A stretch of DNA of 24,945 bases from Halocafeteria seosinensis. Lineage: Eukaryota > Sar > Bigyra > Bicosoecida. The notes below the pieces were generated by a model, which did not search any database, had not been told where the DNA came from, and worked only from the letters and a program-made list of their open reading frames with translations. The stretch's first letter is position 1, and each line of letters opens with the position of its first letter. Of the stretch, positions 24,201 to 24,945 are shown one piece after another. The translations under genes and the position numbers were made by a program. Location: positions 1-24,945 of the forward strand of contig LVLI01001268.1 of assembly GCA_001687465.1 (NCBI GenBank), read 5' to 3'.

Positions 24201-24945
24201 TTAGTTCTTCTGTTGTGTACGGGATCAGTGGTCACCTGCACATTCTATCATCGGCTGTCTCAACCGACATGTCTGGAAATTCAGTTTTTGTGACCGGAGA
24301 TTCCAACCATGGGAGCACAGGAACAATTTCATTAATAGGAGGAGCTACCCATACCGGAGATGCTGGAGATGTGAAAATTCTTGGTGGTAGAGCAAGTAAT
24401 GGGGAGAGTGGGTTCATCCACGTCAACAGCGGGGAGTCGCCAGAGAGGAGCGGTGACATCTTGTTTTCGACTGGTACGATTGCTGATACCGGTACCTCTG
24501 GAATAATGCTTTTGGCAAGTGGGTCCGGGGCAAAAGGGAATGGTGGACCAATCTCTATGAAGAGTGGTTGTGCGACGAGTGGTACCAGCGGCAGCGCAGC
24601 CATTCATAGTGGAAGTAGTGTCCTCGGATCCACAGGACGCCTCGAAGTGTCGTCTGGACGAGCCAGCAACTCAGGCTTGATGGATATTTTCACCGGGGAT
24701 GGCAAGAACACGGGATCTGCATTACTATCAACTGGGCAAGGAACGAGTTCGGGATCTATTAGTATCACGGTGGGTACGGCCAATGCTAATGGAGGGGGTG
24801 TCTTCGTTGCAGGAGGGAGCTCTGCAGGGAAGGGCAACTCGCGGAGGCTTAGTATATTATCTGGAGAAAGCAAATCTGACAGTGGACCCATGGATTTGAA
24901 GACAAGCTTTGGAAACACAGGCAGTGGCGTTATAGCGTTCCACAC
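2..24945 (+). CDS. Giant Gly/Ser/Thr-rich repeat protein with an S74-like domain, partial at both ends
   Basis: This is one uninterrupted frame of 8,314 complete codons plus two bases. I read it codon by codon and found no TAA, TAG or TGA. Every other register is broken repeatedly; the longest rival is 346 codons on the minus strand. Residues 1 to about 85 resemble the peptidase S74 / intramolecular chaperone domain. From about residue 101 onward the chain is a degenerate array with a dominant 14-residue period ending in S-G-x-phi-x-phi-x-[S/T]-G. Gly, Ser and Thr dominate, while Pro, Trp and Tyr are scarce. No membrane-spanning segment was seen: hydrophobic residues alternate in short strands. 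There is no visible start, stop, ribosome-binding site or need for an intron. The simplest role is a very large fibrous or surface protein, which is inference. The true length is unknown but exceeds 8,314 residues. Reality of the coding frame is near certain; function is not recognised. Confidence 0.95.
257..301 (+). other. Junction between S74-like domain and repeat array
   Basis: Residues 86-100 read SVSTAGIRIATEPAH. They follow the basic end of the S74 helix (RQRRV, residues 81-85) with no stop, linker or spacer. SVSTAG and IRIATEP already look like repeat-type strands (alternating hydrophobics ending in Thr), so the array probably begins at about residue 86, with the first full S-G units from residue 106. 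The absence of any stop here shows that domain and repeats belong to one polypeptide rather than two adjacent genes. Confidence 0.6.
302..10790 (+). repeat. Repeat array, first section: long 13-18-residue units mixed with short units
   Basis: This encodes roughly residues 101-3597. Long units follow the pattern of about five variable residues, then S/T-G-x-phi-x-phi-x-[S/T]-G. Interspersed are shorter units of about 8-11 residues in which the S-G turn is missing and one strand follows almost directly on the last. Examples are GALAIETG near base 770, SPLHISTG near 842, KSLSVTTG near 1165, RQLYVLSG near 1591, NGTIRLSAG near 3254, GSVHIESG near 4049, RSIDLVTG near 5002, ESLSLLTG near 5993, SVNITSG near 7685 and SVLIRS near 8774. 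The last clear ones are SRSLRIEAG near 10360 and QWTVFKS near 10738. Nucleotide copies are strongly diverged and no exact DNA repeat was noticed here. The pattern suggests solenoid turns of two sizes; this is a reading by eye, not a computed periodicity. Confidence 0.75.
11288..11581 (+). repeat. Seven consecutive repeats of exactly 14 residues (42 bases each)
   Basis: This stretch sets the repeat register. Counting from the residue after one [S/T]-G to the next gives seven units of exactly 14 residues: KGHLMGGKALVSSG, CGIAGSGRVFLASS, DAYRLSGGIFIAVG, NAEHVSEPLTVESK, NAFLESGTAIIHSG, EARENSGSISFSSG and CAVRRSGGVILETG. The fourth unit keeps the length although both Gly positions are replaced, which argues that length and the hydrophobic alternation are held more tightly than individual residues. 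The next unit is 13 residues long. Confidence 0.85.
13904..13912 (+). other. Two unresolved bases (N), both at silent third codon positions
   Basis: N13906 completes GGN (Gly, residue 4635) and N13912 completes CTN (Leu, residue 4637). Whatever the bases are, the protein is unchanged and no stop can arise. They may be low-quality calls or heterozygous or strain-variable sites in a consensus assembly; two silent fourfold-degenerate positions six bases apart fit polymorphism slightly better than random error, but two sites prove nothing. Confidence 0.9.
22742..22929 (+). repeat. Copy 1 of a near-identical direct repeat (partner at 24758-24945)
   Basis: The 188 bases here match the last 188 bases of the window at an offset of exactly 2,016 bases (672 codons), so the reading frame is kept. 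Two substitutions were found: A22782 versus G24798 (Asp to Gly) and T22789 versus C24805 (silent, Phe). The 140 bases 22790-22929 are identical to 24806-24945. Just to the left, base 22741 is C and base 24757 is T, and similarity falls to ordinary repeat level within about ten bases. The encoded residues are 7581 to about 7643, three to five ordinary repeat units. The right end of the match is not seen because the window stops. Confidence 0.95.
24758..24945 (+). repeat. Copy 2 of the near-identical direct repeat, cut by the window edge
   Basis: This is the partner of 22742-22929, encoding residues 8253-8314. It starts abruptly after TCGGGATCT and runs at near identity to the last base. If it is the start of a tandem duplication whose first copy is 22742-24757 (2,016 bases, 48 times the 42-base period), the match should continue for up to about 1.8 kb beyond the window. 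If it is a gene-conversion patch or an assembly error it should end differently. The window cannot tell these apart. Confidence 0.95.

Larger units (their letters stand above)
10791..24945 (+). repeat. Repeat array, second section: nearly uniform 13-15-residue units, continuing past the window
   Basis: This encodes roughly residues 3598-8314. Almost every unit keeps the S/T-G turn before the strand, giving x5-S-G-x-phi-x-phi-x-[S/T]-G at 13-15 residues, with a few of 16-18 residues where the loop is longer (for example DAESGSQYSAGSISVAVG starting near base 11621). Short units are rare: SDFDLHSEN near 15131, RGASVLFVGG near 18689, TRGITIFGG near 19494 and GGGNSLSVLSG near 21110. Gly, Ser, Asn, Asp, Lys and Thr fill the loops, and Ile, Val, Leu, Phe and Met fill the two inward strand positions. 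Length variation sits in the five-residue loop and hardly ever in the strand, as expected of a solenoid with a fixed core. The array is still running at the last base. Confidence 0.8.

Noticed and set aside
302-24945. CRISPR array or DNA satellite, because of the 42-base periodicity
   Set aside because: Units are not similar at the DNA level and there are no constant repeats with unique spacers. The periodicity is of the encoded protein.
302-24945. RTX calcium-binding nonapeptide repeats
   Set aside because: The array is Gly- and Asp-containing, but the GGxGxDxUx nonapeptide does not recur and the period is 14, not 9.
302-24945. Ice-binding solenoid with stacked T-x-T faces
   Set aside because: Thr usually occurs once, just before the closing Gly. 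No regular T-x-T ladder was seen.
1-24945. tRNA, rRNA, insertion sequences, promoters, terminators and introns
   Set aside because: No inverted repeats, transposase-like frames, RNA signatures or frame breaks needing splicing were found. The window is continuous coding sequence.

Overview
The whole 24.9 kb window lies inside one protein-coding gene on the + strand. Reading frame 2 (codons starting at base 2) was translated by hand from end to end. It has no stop codon in 8,314 consecutive codons and enters and leaves the window open, so neither the start nor the stop of the gene is visible. No other gene, RNA gene, mobile element, CRISPR array, promoter or terminator could be supported. The many shorter open frames on the other strand and in the other registers are by-products of the biased composition of this one gene.

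Layout. (1) Bases 2 to about 256 encode most of a domain resembling the peptidase S74 / intramolecular-chaperone auto-processing family, known from phage tail spikes, endosialidases and the animal protein MYRF. Its N-terminal part, where the self-cleavage serine should be, is off the left edge. (2) From about base 302 to the right edge the protein is a very long array of degenerate Gly/Ser/Thr-rich repeats with a dominant 14-residue (42-base) period: five variable residues, then S-G-x-phi-x-phi-x-[S/T]-G (phi = Ile/Val/Leu/Phe/Met). By rough estimate there are about 550 units. This looks like a beta-solenoid or other fibrous, probably extracellular structure, but that is inference. (3) Up to about 10.8 kb the array mixes long units with short units that lack the S-G turn. 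Beyond that it is much more uniform. (4) Near the right edge a 188-base segment recurs exactly 2,016 bases downstream with two substitutions, a recent duplication within an otherwise old and diverged array.

Organism. Nothing here fixes the taxon. An intron-free open frame of this size with moderate GC, two unresolved bases, an S74-like domain and SG-x-phi repeats reminds me of giant predicted surface proteins of aquatic protists and algae. Giant genes in some bacteria (for example Omnitrophota and Chlorobium) are an alternative. Confidence in any placement is low.

How it might work. If the S74 domain is active, it could trimerise or fold the chain and cut the polypeptide just upstream of the visible residues, separating whatever lies to the left from the long repeat fibre to the right. 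S74 domains normally sit at the C-terminus of the protein they process, so finding one ahead of more than 8,200 residues of repeats is the most unusual architectural point in the window.
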